Shown: positions 46,441 to 56,285, counted from the first letter of the stretch. The stretch is 64,000 nt of DNA from Prevotellaceae bacterium (GCA_031258195.1 JAIRNF010000020.1:1-64000), one strand, 5' to 3'. The notes: generated from the sequence alone by a model not told the origin. Numbers and translations: made by a program.

Positions 46441-46648
46441 CGAAATGTTGGTCTAATTTATTAACAGATTATCAACCAGCCTATTTTGAGCGCTAGCTAT
46501 CAGCTGGTTTCAAAAAGGTGGGTAGATAATTTAGAGAAAGAAATAAAAAGTAAAACTTATTTTAGCTGTGTATCTGTGTTTTTATAAATCTTAAAAAGTT
46601 ATTCGAAAAATTTGTAGGTGTTTTTACTATTTAAAAAGAATGCCAGCC

Positions 46649-46759
46649 GTCATTTCGAGCGTAGCGAGAAATTCTCTGAATAGAACATGGCACACAACGT
46701 AATAATTTCATGCGCTTCCTACTGCTGGAAAAAAGATTTCTCGCTACGCTCGAAATGAC
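46649..46759. repeat. Intergenic palindromic repeat, copy 10
   Basis: Inverted identical arms: ATTTC/GAAAT, GA/GA, GC/GC, with loop GTA in both arms instead of GAA. Centre about 60 bp. It lies directly downstream of ispG. Confidence 0.9.
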
Positions 46760-46769
46760 GAAGAAAAAA

Positions 46770-48596
46770 CTAAGACTCTTCCCAGTCTCCGCCCTCCTTT
46801 ATTAAAGAGATCAGCTCTTCGACTGCTTTTTCTTGAGGAATATTTTTTTTGACTAAAGTTTTACCTTTGTAAAGAGATATTTTACCCGGACCAGCACCAA
46901 CATAGCCATAATCGGCATCTGCCATTTCGCCCGGTCCGTTTACAATGCAGCCCATAACTGCAATCTTAAGACGGCTAAGCTGCCTGGTTGCTTCCTTTAC
47001 TTTTACCAAGGTTTGCTGCAAATCAAACAACGTTCTGCCACAACTCGGACACGAGATATACTCGGTTTTACTAAACCTAACCCTTGATGCCTGCAAAATA
47101 GAAAAGGTTAGCGAGCATACATTGTCCGGACTAATTGTTTGCCCAGCATTAATCATTACAGCATCGCCAAAACCATCGATAAACAACGTACCTATATCGC
47201 ATGCTGCTTTTATTTGTAACGGCTCCATATTATCATCGCTATACTTACGATGAATAATAACAGGATTAACCAATGCATATTCTCTAAGCCTTAAGAAAAA
47301 AGCACGAAAATCGGCAGGAGCATTTTCATTATCTGATTCTACAGAAAGCAATATGTCTGGATTTTGCTTTAACCACAATGCCAGCTCTTTATTAAGCATA
47401 CTTGTTTTACAGCTGAAAAACTCTTCCGATTCATCAGATAAAACACGCAATCCTTCTGTAGCTGTATTTAGTATAGAAGAGCCTATATACAGAACATCGG
47501 GAGAGGTTTTACCCTTTGTCCAAATACCGTTTTCCGTATTTAAAGTAAAGCCTAATGCCTTTATATCTGCTTCGTATATAGGGTTTAATGATGATAAATC
47601 GGCAACAACGCCCACAGGTTTGTTTCCCCCAATTCCATTTACTTCGTTGGTTTTATACCTCTCATACCGATAAGGAAAGTACAACTGCTCGTTTACCTCA
47701 GGAATTGGTCTATGCTTTTCTCTTTTATGGAAATAATCTACAATTTGTTGGGCTACAGGAATCTCGTTCTCGGGTTCCTCTGTAAGTGATACGCGAATGG
47801 TATCGCCAATGCCGTCAGCCAGAAGAGTGCCAATGCCAACCGCAGATTTTACTCTACCGTCTTCTCCCTCGCCTGCTTCGGTTACTCCCAAATGCAACGG
47901 GAACGACATCTTTTCTTCTGCCATCTTCTCAACCAGCAACCGATAGGCATGTACCATTATACGGGTATTACTCGATTTCATTGATACCACAGCGGCTGTA
48001 AAATTTTCCTTTTTACAAATCCGCAAGAACTCTATCGCCGACTCTACCATACCCTCGGGAGTATCGCCGTACCTGCTCATAATACGTCTTGAAAGCGACC
48101 CGTGATTTACACCTATACGTATTGCCGTATTATGTTCTTTACAGATATTTAGTAGCTTAATAAATTGTTCTGCCAATAACTCAAACCCTTGTTGGTATTG
48201 CTTTTCATTTACTTCAGAAAAGCTGTCTGTTTGCCTATCAACAAAGTTGCCCGGATTTATACGCACCTTATCAACGAATGGAGCAACAGCATCGGCAGGC
48301 TTCGCGCTGAAATGAACATCGGCAATAAGCGGAATGCCGTATCCGCGTTCCAACAATCGCTCTTTAATTTCTTTCATTGCCTTAGCCTCTTGCAAACCTT
48401 GCGCCGTGCATCTTACATAGTCGGCGCCTGCATCTGCTATGCGAATACACTGCTCTACCGTTGCTTCAACATCCAGCGTGTTGGTATTAGTCATAGATTG
48501 GAGCCGAACGGGATAACCGCTACCCGTCGGAATATCGCCAATAGTAACCGTTGTTGTCCTACGACGACTATACTGATTAAGCTTTGCAGAAAACAT
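46770..48596 (-). CDS. ispG: 4-hydroxy-3-methylbut-2-en-1-yl diphosphate synthase (608 aa)
   Basis: Next-to-last step of the MEP isoprenoid pathway. The TIM barrel starts RRRTTTVTIGDIPTGSGYPV and has PLIADVHFSAKPADAVAPF and VDKVRINPGNFVD. The 4Fe-4S domain has ISCPSCGRTLFDLQQTLV and LKIAVMGCIVNGPGEMADAD. The length of about 600 residues, with a large central insertion, is the Bacteroidota/Chlamydia/plant form; E. coli IspG has about 370. It is the last gene of a three-gene minus-strand run with two envelope proteins. Confidence 0.95.
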   Translation of the reverse strand: MFSAKLNQYSRRRTTTVTIGDIPTGSGYPVRLQSMTNTNTLDVEATVEQCIRIADAGADYVRCTAQGLQEAKAMKEIKERLLERGYGIPLIADVHFSAKPADAVAPFVDKVRINPGNFVDRQTDSFSEVNEKQYQQGFELLAEQFIKLLNICKEHNTAIRIGVNHGSLSRRIMSRYGDTPEGMVESAIEFLRICKKENFTAAVVSMKSSNTRIMVHAYRLLVEKMAEEKMSFPLHLGVTEAGEGEDGRVKSAVGIGTLLADGIGDTIRVSLTEEPENEIPVAQQIVDYFHKREKHRPIPEVNEQLYFPYRYERYKTNEVNGIGGNKPVGVVADLSSLNPIYEADIKALGFTLNTENGIWTKGKTSPDVLYIGSSILNTATEGLRVLSDESEEFFSCKTSMLNKELALWLKQNPDILLSVESDNENAPADFRAFFLRLREYALVNPVIIHRKYSDDNMEPLQIKAACDIGTLFIDGFGDAVMINAGQTISPDNVCSLTFSILQASRVRFSKTEYISCPSCGRTLFDLQQTLVKVKEATRQLSRLKIAVMGCIVNGPGEMADADYGYVGAGPGKISLYKGKTLVKKNIPQEKAVEELISLIKEGGDWEES

Positions 48597-48607
48597 GGCA
48601 AATAAGG

Positions 48608-49300
48608 CTAAAGATTGTAAAATAGTGCAACAGAAAATACTAAATGGCTTCTATGTCCAAATAAGGTTTCTTCTGCCTTATATTTTGGCTTCATTATATA
48701 GCCTAAGCCATACTGATAGCGTGCTTCAATCTGGAGTTCGATTTTTTTAAGCTGAAAAGCAAAGCCGCCGCCGCCCATTATACCATATCCGAGTCTGTTA
48801 TCTCTGTCGGAAAAACCGCTGGTTTTAACTACCGGAGAGGGAGAGCTATTAACAGCAACTTCAACCTCTTTATCTTGAGACAGCATGTAAGAACCATAAA
48901 CGCCGGCGTTTACTAAAATTCTAAATCCGCCAAAACGTAACGTACCCTGAGCCATTAATGGCAGCTCCAATGCTTTCCCTCTATAGGTAGTAGTGGTTGT
49001 GGTTATTTTATCTTCTCCGGTGGTTTCGTCTTTTTCTGTAACTGTAGCCACTATTTTATAGCCTTTATGAACTCTATTAAGCTCTATTTGAGTTCCCATA
49101 AATTTTTCGGCATATAACTTATAGGATATTCCGAAGTCGATTCCGCCAGAACTTTCTTTTTCTCCCTGATATTTATCAAACCTGACGCTAGACATTCCAT
49201 AACCGCCTCTTACCCCAAAGTAGTGTTCTTGCGAGAACAGGCTAAATGGCAATAAAAGCTGCGCGGTAATAACGATAAGTATATATATTGAAATACGCAT
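48608..49300 (-). CDS. Outer-membrane beta-barrel protein, PorT-like (230 aa)
   Basis: A signal peptide ends FSLFSQEHYFGVRGGYGM; alternating hydrophobic strands follow (GGIDFGISYKLY, ALELPLMAQGTLRF, GYGIMGGGGFAFQ, IELQIEARYQYGLG) and the chain ends with an aromatic/hydrophobic strand FSVALFYNL. This is the PorT/OMP_b-brl_2 pattern of Bacteroidota. Function is not known. It stands between an Ig-like lipoprotein gene and ispG. Confidence 0.8.
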   Translation of the reverse strand: MRISIYILIVITAQLLLPFSLFSQEHYFGVRGGYGMSSVRFDKYQGEKESSGGIDFGISYKLYAEKFMGTQIELNRVHKGYKIVATVTEKDETTGEDKITTTTTTYRGKALELPLMAQGTLRFGGFRILVNAGVYGSYMLSQDKEVEVAVNSSPSPVVKTSGFSDRDNRLGYGIMGGGGFAFQLKKIELQIEARYQYGLGYIMKPKYKAEETLFGHRSHLVFSVALFYNL

Positions 49301-49363
49301 ATTATTATAAATCCTTAGTTTATACGAAACTTTTCCGCTTCGTCGTCCTAGATTTGGTACATA

Positions 49364-51157
49364 TTATTCGCTAAAATGCTGCTGCATATCCAGAACATTC
49401 AAATCATGCTCGCTATTTTGTCGAAGCTTAATTGCAAAAGTGCCGTCTTCCATTCGTAAAACAATCACTGGTTCCGCCTGACGGCGATCGAGATAGCTAC
49501 CGCCATCCCAGTGCTTATTCCCGTTTATATCCTTAATTAAACGTATGCCATATTCTCCGGGCTGGATAAATAAGAATTTTACAACACCGTCTTCCGAGAA
49601 ATATTTTTCCTGCACAACTTTTTTACCGGAAAGAAGCTGTGCAATGTATGGAGTTGTAACGTTAGCTGCTGTAAATAGTAACGTAGAATATCTTACTTCG
49701 TTAGGCGTATCGAACCGTTTTTCGATTCTTGCATTTTGCGGCTTATAAACATCTGTCATTGCCAAAGAGTCTATCTCTATCTGATACGATTCCGATGTTT
49801 CCCATGCTGCATGTATGGTATAGTAGCATAGCCTTTGGGGATCGGGAGAAAGCATAAAGGGGATTTCGGTCTTAATTGTGTCCCGTAAATCTCTAAACTT
49901 ATATAAATGGAATTTCGTAGTATCAAGCATTGTTAGCGGAGCCGAAAGCTTCATAGTAACCCCGCTCTCTACCACTCTGTCTTGATTAACCTGCAGATCT
50001 ACTTTAATTTTAGGAATTTCCTTTTGTTTTTCGTCTTCTTTATCCCTATTCCTTCTGCCTCTCGTGTTTTGTTCTGGCTCGGTCTTATCTTTGAATTCAT
50101 CAAATTTAAGCTCTGTCTCGAATGGTACAAGATTATTTAACGAATCGGGACGAATATAGGTAATGTTAGCCAAAAGGTTTATGGGCACAGAGTCTGAAGC
50201 AAACCAGTAGGTTAACGTGTCTCGCCAAAAGCTCTCTTCTTTAAAGATCTCGTCAGAATTTATTCCGTCAAATTCTAACGAAACGATTTCGGGATTACGC
50301 TGCGCAAATGTAAAAACAACTCTACGCTCCTCTTCACGCTTATAGCTTTCGAGGTTCTGTTTCTTCATATTTTCAGCAAACAACCCCAACTTAAGAAAAT
50401 CGTTGAAAGAAGAAACAGAGTCTTTTCCATAGTCAACAACCGTCATTGTATCATTAGAAACAACAGCCGGAACCATCCCTTCTATAAACCCAATTTTTTC
50501 GCCTCCCGGCTCATACTTACTATTTCTGTTTTTATCTTCAACTGCCACCAGCTTATATGGAATTTCTTTTAATCCGCGAGCGACAAAAAATCCTTCGGGG
50601 CTAACTCTGGCAATAGCATCGGGAACTCGAAGATATGGAAGCGAATCGACATTCTCCTCGTAAAGAAAAACCATGCTACCCTCAACAGGCTCTAGCGAAA
50701 ACGCATCTATAACGCGCCCTCTTATGGTTGCAGAGTCTAATGTTGATCCGGTAGAAAAAGTAAGACCATACCCTTCGATAGGGTTTCCCTCATTAAGGTC
50801 TGTAATAGAATTACCGAAATCCAGTATGTATGTGGTATTCTTTTTAAGCGAATCTAGAAATTCCACCCTTACCGTTTTACCTTTTGTACGATAGATAGGC
50901 GCAACAGCCATTGGCGGAGAAATGGTAAAATTCTTATTGGCATCCTTCAACCTTAGGTACTCATTAAACACAACCTGAACCAACTCGCCCTTAAAATTTG
51001 TTGATTTATCCGGCGGGTTACTAAGTAACGGAATGGGGGGTATTGAGTCGATAGGACCACCAGACGGACCTCTGGCGGTATTGGCACAACGGGTAAATAC
51101 CAACATTACCACCATAGAAAATACCAGTAAAATTATGCTTGCTTTTTTCACTTCCAC
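49364..51157 (-). CDS. Ig-like (Big_5 / SbsA-type) domain lipoprotein (597 aa)
   Basis: The lipoprotein signal ends MVVMLVFTRCANTARGPSGG (lipobox FTRC). The first domain has the SbsA-Ig/Big_5 pattern IPLLSNPPDKSTNF, VQVVFNEYLRLKDANKNFTI and TYILDFGNSITDLNEGNPIE. A prealbumin-like segment follows (ATIRGRVIDAFSLEPVEGSM), then a long beta-rich C-terminal part with an arginine/glutamate-rich linker near residues 360-375. Such proteins are common and conserved in Bacteroidota, but their role at the outer membrane is unknown. First gene of the run ending in ispG. Confidence 0.78.
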   Translation of the reverse strand: MEVKKASIILLVFSMVVMLVFTRCANTARGPSGGPIDSIPPIPLLSNPPDKSTNFKGELVQVVFNEYLRLKDANKNFTISPPMAVAPIYRTKGKTVRVEFLDSLKKNTTYILDFGNSITDLNEGNPIEGYGLTFSTGSTLDSATIRGRVIDAFSLEPVEGSMVFLYEENVDSLPYLRVPDAIARVSPEGFFVARGLKEIPYKLVAVEDKNRNSKYEPGGEKIGFIEGMVPAVVSNDTMTVVDYGKDSVSSFNDFLKLGLFAENMKKQNLESYKREEERRVVFTFAQRNPEIVSLEFDGINSDEIFKEESFWRDTLTYWFASDSVPINLLANITYIRPDSLNNLVPFETELKFDEFKDKTEPEQNTRGRRNRDKEDEKQKEIPKIKVDLQVNQDRVVESGVTMKLSAPLTMLDTTKFHLYKFRDLRDTIKTEIPFMLSPDPQRLCYYTIHAAWETSESYQIEIDSLAMTDVYKPQNARIEKRFDTPNEVRYSTLLFTAANVTTPYIAQLLSGKKVVQEKYFSEDGVVKFLFIQPGEYGIRLIKDINGNKHWDGGSYLDRRQAEPVIVLRMEDGTFAIKLRQNSEHDLNVLDMQQHFSE

Positions 51158-51184
51158 GTTCTAAGTATAATCAGACCTAGCAGA

Positions 51185-51192
51185 CAAAGGTA
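51185..51192 (-). promoter_or_regulatory. Putative -7 box of the Big_5 lipoprotein-ispG operon
   Basis: CAAAGGTA on the plus strand is a perfect minus-strand TAnnTTTG, 28 bp before the start codon. Confidence 0.5.
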
Positions 51193-51272
51193 AGGATTGC
51201 AGCGATAAATAATCGCTCCAACTCCAAAAATTAAGTGATTATTTTACAATAAGTTTGAAAATAATACCAACG

Positions 51273-51932
51273 CTATTTCTCCGTTCCTTTTAGCAGGGGC
51301 ACAAAAGCAAAAGAACCGTAATCTTTTTGGGTAAACTTTGTCTCGGATATTCTATCGATTATCAGCATTTTTTGAACATCCTTTTCTCCAACAGGTATTA
51401 CCATGCGTCCGCCTACAGCCAGCTGTTTTAGTAAAGCCTGTGGAATACTAGGCGCACCGGCTGTAACTATTATCTTATTATACGGAGCAAAAACGACCTT
51501 ACCTTCATAGCCATCGCCATAAAAGAATTTGGGAAAATAACCTATGTCGTGCAACTGTTGCTGTGCTCTTATAAAGAGCTCTCGTTGCCGCTCTATGGTA
51601 TAAACCGTAGCACCCAACTCTATCAGTACAGCCGTTTGATATCCGGAACCAGTACCCACTTCGAGTATCTTATCGCCAGCCTTTATATCCAATAGCTGCG
51701 ACTGAAATGCCACTGTATAAGGCTGAGAGATAGTTTGCCCGGCACCTATTGAAAATGCTTGATCTTTATATGCGTGAATGTGAAATGCGGTATCTATAAA
51801 AAAGAGATGGCGAGGGATTTTACTAATAACTGCTAATACAGCCTCGTCGGTTATGCCTTTTTCTCTCAATAAACGAATAAGACTGTTGCGTAACTCTTGA
51901 TAGGGATATTTCTTGTTCTTTTCTACCTTCAT
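51273..51932 (-). CDS. pcm: Protein-L-isoaspartate O-methyltransferase (219 aa)
   Basis: Repairs isoaspartate damage in proteins with SAM. Typical segments are PRHLFIDTAFHIHAYKDQAF, IGAGQTISQPYTVAFQSQLL, ILEVGTGSGYQTAVLIELGA, VYTIERQRELFIRAQQQL and IIVTAGAPSIPQALLKQLAV with GGRMVIPVG. The ATG at 51932 is taken rather than the TTG one codon earlier. A CAAAGATA -7 box lies 18 bp upstream. Confidence 0.93.
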   Translation of the reverse strand: MKVEKNKKYPYQELRNSLIRLLREKGITDEAVLAVISKIPRHLFFIDTAFHIHAYKDQAFSIGAGQTISQPYTVAFQSQLLDIKAGDKILEVGTGSGYQTAVLIELGATVYTIERQRELFIRAQQQLHDIGYFPKFFYGDGYEGKVVFAPYNKIIVTAGAPSIPQALLKQLAVGGRMVIPVGEKDVQKMLIIDRISETKFTQKDYGSFAFVPLLKGTEK

Positions 51933-51949
51933 CAATATTTCTTTGGGCG

Positions 51950-51957
51950 CAAAGATA
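51950..51957 (-). promoter_or_regulatory. Putative -7 box of pcm
   Basis: CAAAGATA on the plus strand is a perfect minus-strand TAnnTTTG, 18 bp before the pcm ATG. Confidence 0.5.
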
Positions 51958-52058
51958 GCAATTATAGGTTGTCTTTACTGCTACTAAATATCTAAACCAT
52001 TAGCCTTTTTAGGGTTTATATTAAATGATCTTCTTGATCTTTATTCAAATAAAAAGAT

Positions 52059-52066
52059 TAATTTTG
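52059..52066 (+). promoter_or_regulatory. Putative -7 box of the oxidoreductase-like gene
   Basis: TAATTTTG matches TAnnTTTG, 76 bp before the ATG at 52142. Confidence 0.45.
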
Positions 52067-52141
52067 TATATCTTCAATTATCAGGCAAATACTATCGTTT
52101 ATACAGTAGCAAATGCCAAATGTTAAACCAACCTAATTTTT

Positions 52142-53029
52142 ATGGAAAGAATGCTGAGAATAGGTTTTATTGGTTATGCAGATATTGTACGTGAATATCT
52201 TCGCGCATTTGAAAAAATAGAAAATATTAGCTTTGAAGGAGCATATTGGGGTACCGATGCTGCTGTACCAGATGATTATGAAGGACCTGTTTTTAGCTCG
52301 CCCATCGACTTATACGAATCTGTAGATGCCGTTATTTTTTTAGGCGAAAAAATACGTAAAAAGCTGATTGCCGATGCGATTCGTTCGTTAAAGCACGTTT
52401 TTATCGATGATTACTCTGCCGTGCTGAACGGTGATATAGAGAGTCTATACAATTTGGCAAAAGAGGCAGAAATTGTAGCGCAAGTGTCGATGCCCAAAAT
52501 GCACTATTGGAATATTTCAGACATTATTGAATCGACTAAAAATATCCGCCATATCTTTTTTTGTAAGGAACAAAGCCATCTGAACAATAGGTTTCAGAAC
52601 GATTATATACCTGAAATCGCCGCCATTCTAAAGCTTATCGATGATGATGCTCTGCGTATTTATAGTTATAAAACACCCTTGTTATCTAAGAAAGTAGAAA
52701 TGGTTGATATTAGGGTTGAATTTGCCAATGGTGTTAGTGCGGGTATCAATTCAAATCCTTGTGGTTTTTACGATGCACAAGAGCTTCGTATAATTTCTGA
52801 AAAGGCTCTGGTAATGTTCGACCTGCGTAAGCGCGAAGTACACGCTTTAGTTAAGAGTTCAAGCAAGGAACTAGAAAAAGAAGTTACCAGTATGGAAGAA
52901 ATTCCGTTTGTAGAAATTGATGAACTAAAAGATTTTACAGAAGCTATTGAAGCCAAAAAAGACCCGATGCTTTCTTTCGGTGATATTAAGCGCTTGCACC
53001 GCTGCCTACAAATGATGGAAGAGCGCTAA
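52142..53029 (+). CDS. Gfo/Idh/MocA-like protein lacking the EKP motif (295 aa)
   Basis: The N-terminus looks like a Rossmann fold (LRIGFIGYADIVREYLRAFE, then VDAVIFLGEKIRKKLIADAI) and the overall order matches short Gfo/Idh/MocA oxidoreductases. Where these have the EKP motif carrying the catalytic lysine, this protein has HVFIDDYSAVL, so the lysine is gone. The nucleotide loop is also unusual (GFIGYADIV for GxGxxG). The C-terminal part has EMVDIRVEFANGVSAGINSN and a helical end. It may bind a ligand without dehydrogenase activity. It stands alone on this strand. Confidence 0.6.
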   Translation: MERMLRIGFIGYADIVREYLRAFEKIENISFEGAYWGTDAAVPDDYEGPVFSSPIDLYESVDAVIFLGEKIRKKLIADAIRSLKHVFIDDYSAVLNGDIESLYNLAKEAEIVAQVSMPKMHYWNISDIIESTKNIRHIFFCKEQSHLNNRFQNDYIPEIAAILKLIDDDALRIYSYKTPLLSKKVEMVDIRVEFANGVSAGINSNPCGFYDAQELRIISEKALVMFDLRKREVHALVKSSSKELEKEVTSMEEIPFVEIDELKDFTEAIEAKKDPMLSFGDIKRLHRCLQMMEER

Positions 53030-53154
53030 CTTTATTTGAACCAGAGGTACACATAGAACCACATCGTTTTTTTATCGGCTATAAACCCCGCGTTATTGAG
53101 GCACCGATTACCGTTGCCTTATAGATGTGTAGCGGTATGGTTATTTTTTGAAGC

Positions 53155-54267
53155 CTATCTTTTTAATAAGCTATACGCTTTACCGGGTAAGCTGCGTATA
53201 TAGCCGGAAAACTCCATGCCTAAAAGTAAAGCAGCCAATTCTGAAATGGGTATTTCTGTTTGACGACACAGGCTATCTATTGTTTCCACCTCTTTCTTTT
53301 CGAGAATAGAAACAACCAGACTTTCTTTTTCTCCTAAATTTGTAAATAATGGTAGCTGTTTAGCATCTTCCTTTTTTGCAGCATCCCACCCCAGAGCGTA
53401 CTCCAAATCTTCTACCGACTCTATAAGCGCTGCCTTATTCTTTTTTATAAGGTTGTTGCATCCCTTAGAGCCAGTGTCGCCTACCCTTCCCGGAAATGCC
53501 AACACATCACGATTATACGACATGGCAATATCTGCTGTAATTAAGGCTCCACCTTTCTCTCCCGACTCCACAACAATAGTTGCATCCGATAATCCCGCAA
53601 TAATACGGTTACGTTTTAAAAAGTTGTTTCTATCCAGCAGCGCCTGACTGGTAAAATCAGACACTAAAGCCCCTTGTTCCAACATCTGATTAGCAATAGA
53701 ACGATGTTGCGACGGATAAATAATATTAAGCCCCGTTCCCAATACGCCTACCGTTTTAAGTCCATACTTAAGCGCTGACTTATGAGCACATACATCTATA
53801 CCATATGCAAGACCGCTAACGACTATAGGATTATGACCCCGCATACCGAGCTGCTCCACTAACCGCTCGCAGCACTCCAACCCATAAGGTGTTGCGTTTC
53901 TTGTACCAACAATGCTTACAACTTTAGCATGGTTTAAATTAATGGAACCCTTTATAAACAATACAGTCGGACTATCATCGCAATTTTTTAGACGGATGGG
54001 GTAACTTTCATCTGTGTATATTAGCGCTGCGATGTTATTTTTCTGTATATACTCAAGTTCCTTTTCTGCCTGTTGTAATACTTGTTGCGTAACAATAGCC
54101 TGAGCAATTACATCGTTAATACCCCTTATTTTTTGTAATGACGATTTTGCTTCTCTAAAAACGGCTTCGGCACTACCACAATATGCAACCAACTTTTTAG
54201 CAGTAATACTCCCCACCTTAGGAATCATATCAAGGGCTATCAAATATTTTAGGTCGGTTGTTGGCAT
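53155..54267 (-). CDS. dprA: DNA-processing protein DprA (370 aa)
   Basis: Loads RecA on incoming single-stranded DNA in natural transformation; conserved also in bacteria not known to be competent. N-terminal helix-hairpin-helix part LIALDMIPKVGSITAKKLVA; Rossmann-like core VSIVGTRNATPYGLECCERL, VSGLAYGIDVCAHKSALKYG, VGVLGTGLNIIYPSQHRSIA, ERNRIIAGL-like KRNRIIAGLSDATIVVESGE. A winged-helix C-terminus (residues about 310-370) is present. The start is set at ATG 54267 (MPTTDLKYLI); the frame is open to 54321 but runs into repeat copy 11. Confidence 0.93.
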   Translation of the reverse strand: MPTTDLKYLIALDMIPKVGSITAKKLVAYCGSAEAVFREAKSSLQKIRGINDVIAQAIVTQQVLQQAEKELEYIQKNNIAALIYTDESYPIRLKNCDDSPTVLFIKGSINLNHAKVVSIVGTRNATPYGLECCERLVEQLGMRGHNPIVVSGLAYGIDVCAHKSALKYGLKTVGVLGTGLNIIYPSQHRSIANQMLEQGALVSDFTSQALLDRNNFLKRNRIIAGLSDATIVVESGEKGGALITADIAMSYNRDVLAFPGRVGDTGSKGCNNLIKKNKAALIESVEDLEYALGWDAAKKEDAKQLPLFTNLGEKESLVVSILEKKEVETIDSLCRQTEIPISELAALLLGMEFSGYIRSLPGKAYSLLKR

Positions 54268-54316
54268 TTTCGTATTACACCTAGCAAAAATAAAGCATTC
54301 TGGGCGGATTACAAGC

Positions 54317-54394
54317 GTCATGTCGAACGGAGTGAGACATCTCCTGAATAATAGTAGTACCTAAATGGAAAGATGTCTCGCTTCGTTCGACATG
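54317..54394. repeat. Intergenic palindromic repeat, copy 11
   Basis: Inverted arms: outer stem ATGTC/GACAT, closing pairs AC/GT or AC/GC, loops GGA (left) and GAA (right). The centre CTGAATAATAGTAGTACCTA matches copies 4 and 13. It lies between queA and dprA. Confidence 0.9.
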
Positions 54395-54412
54395 GTAAAG
54401 GGCGTTAACTTT

Positions 54413-55462
54413 TTATATAATCAACATTGCATCACCATACGTACCAAACTGATACTTTTCTTTTATTGCAACATCGTATGCCTTAAAAAGTAAATCGTAT
54501 CCGGCAAAAGCGGAAACCATCATTAACAGCGTTGATAGTGGCAGGTGGAAGTTTGTTATAAGGCTGTCGGGAACGTTAAAGTCGTATGGCGGGAAGATAA
54601 ACTTGTTCGTCCAACCATCAAATGGTTTTAGATGCCCCTGTGTTGTAACCGAACTTTCTACCGCTCTTAAAACAGTCGTCCCAACTGCACAAATTTTGCT
54701 TTTATTGTCTTTTGCTGTATTTACAATATTTACTGTTTCTTCGGAAATAAGCATTTGTTCCGAGTCAACCTTATGTTTTGTAAGGTCTTCAACATCTACG
54801 GCTCTAAAGTTGCCAAGACCCAAATGCAAGGTAATTTCAGGAAGTTTAATACCTTTTATCTCCAAACGCTTTAATAGCTCACGGCTGAAGTGCAAGCCGG
54901 CAGTAGGGGCGGCAACAGCACCTTCGTGCTTTGCATATATCGTTTGGTAGCGCTCCTGATCTATGGGCTCTACTTTTTTACGCACCCAACGTGGCAAAGG
55001 AACTTCTCCTAAACGAAAAAGCGTATCTCTAAATTCTTCATAAGTTCCATCGAACAAAAAGCGTAAGGTACGTCCTCTTGACGTTGTATTATCAATTACC
55101 TCGGCAACAAGTACGTCGTTTTCGCCAAAGTAGAGCTTATTGCCTATACGGATCTTACGCGCCGGATCTACAAGCACATCCCACAAACGTTGTTCTTTAT
55201 TTAGCTCGCGAAGTAAGAAAACCTCTATTTCCGCCCCCGTTTTCTCTTTATTACCGTACAAACGAGCAGGAAAGACCTTAGTGTTATTGAAAATCATTAC
55301 ATCACCATCGTTAAAATACTTGATGATGTCTTTGAAAACCTTATGGTCGATTTCTCCTTTCTTTCTATCAACAACCATCAGGCGAGACTCGTCTCTGTTT
55401 TCAGCGGGGTACTTAGCAATTAAATCGGTGGGGAGCTTGTAATTAAACTGTGATAACTTCAT
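54413..55462 (-). CDS. queA: S-adenosylmethionine:tRNA ribosyltransferase-isomerase (349 aa)
   Basis: Adds the cyclopentene-diol part in queuosine synthesis on tRNA. Family segments: [100 protein letters not shown] and [12 protein letters not shown] at the end. Length is normal. It follows truB on the same strand with a 99-bp gap. Confidence 0.95.
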   Translation of the reverse strand: MKLSQFNYKLPTDLIAKYPAENRDESRLMVVDRKKGEIDHKVFKDIIKYFNDGDVMIFNNTKVFPARLYGNKEKTGAEIEVFLLRELNKEQRLWDVLVDPARKIRIGNKLYFGENDVLVAEVIDNTTSRGRTLRFLFDGTYEEFRDTLFRLGEVPLPRWVRKKVEPIDQERYQTIYAKHEGAVAAPTAGLHFSRELLKRLEIKGIKLPEITLHLGLGNFRAVDVEDLTKHKVDSEQMLISEETVNIVNTAKDNKSKICAVGTTVLRAVESSVTTQGHLKPFDGWTNKFIFPPYDFNVPDSLITNFHLPLSTLLMMVSAFAGYDLLFKAYDVAIKEKYQFGTYGDAMLII

Positions 55463-55561
55463 ACTATAATAATATCTGTGATTAATTTAACTTACAACAA
55501 GTTAGAGCTGTTTTTTCTTACTTTGCAGGTTCTCTTTATACGAGAGAAAGATGATTTTGTT

Positions 55562-56275
55562 TCAGCTTTTCAAAACTTTTTCTACCTCTTCCATGGAGAA
55601 ACAGCTTTCGACTCGAATGGAACCACTTCTAGTTCGCTTTAAACCAACAAGATGGGCTCCACTTTGCAGTTCAACACTCAGATCTCTTGCAAGCGACCGT
55701 ATATAAGTTCCTTTACTACAACGAATTCTAAGTGTAACAATGGGAGAATTAAACGAAAGAATCTCTAAATCGGAGATGATAATACGGGCAGGTTTCATTT
55801 CTACCTCCTGTCCCTTACGGGCAAATTCATATGCTCGCTTTCCTCCTATCATCTTTGCCGAAAATACCGGAGGTATCTGGTCTATTTCTCCCAAAAAAGA
55901 GGGAAGAGTGGCTTGAATACTTTCTTGGGTTATATGTTCGTAAGGATAGGTAGCATCAACTTCTTTTTCTAAGTCAAAGCAAGGCGTCGTTTCTCCGAAC
56001 TTTATTTCGGCAATATACTCTTTTTCTTCAGCCTGCAGAGCCTCTGCTTTTTTAGTCGCTTTACCAATGCATACTACAAGTACACCTGTAGCCAAAGGGT
56101 CTAGCGTACCGGCGTGTCCTACTTTAATGTTTTTTTTGCCGAACTTATGCTGAAGTATAAACTTTACCTTACGCACAACATCAGACGATGTCCATCCGTA
56201 CGGCTTATCTATACCAAGTACAAATCCCTCTTCAAGATTTATATTGGCTAATTCCGAAAGATTACCCATTAACAT
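55562..56275 (-). CDS. truB: tRNA pseudouridine-55 synthase (237 aa)
   Basis: Forms pseudouridine 55 in the T loop of tRNA. Signature segments: LGIDKPYGWTSSDVVRKVKF, KVGHAGTLDPLATGVLVVCI with the catalytic Asp, IPPVFSAKMIGGKRAYEFAR and CSKGTYIRSLARDLSVEL. It is shorter than E. coli TruB, as is usual in Bacteroidota. rpiB is 10 bp upstream on the same strand, so they form an operon. Confidence 0.95.
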   Translation of the reverse strand: MLMGNLSELANINLEEGFVLGIDKPYGWTSSDVVRKVKFILQHKFGKKNIKVGHAGTLDPLATGVLVVCIGKATKKAEALQAEEKEYIAEIKFGETTPCFDLEKEVDATYPYEHITQESIQATLPSFLGEIDQIPPVFSAKMIGGKRAYEFARKGQEVEMKPARIIISDLEILSFNSPIVTLRIRCSKGTYIRSLARDLSVELQSGAHLVGLKRTRSGSIRVESCFSMEEVEKVLKS

Positions 56276-56285
56276 TAAAGAAAGC

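Noticed and set aside
46310..46640. Cobalamin riboswitch before nrdJ
   Set aside because: The B12-box core and its usual helices were not found on the minus strand; only a terminator-like hairpin and small stems are present.
53155..54321. Longer DprA start at 54321
   Set aside because: The extra 18 codons run into repeat copy 11, and ATG 54267 gives the usual N-terminus.
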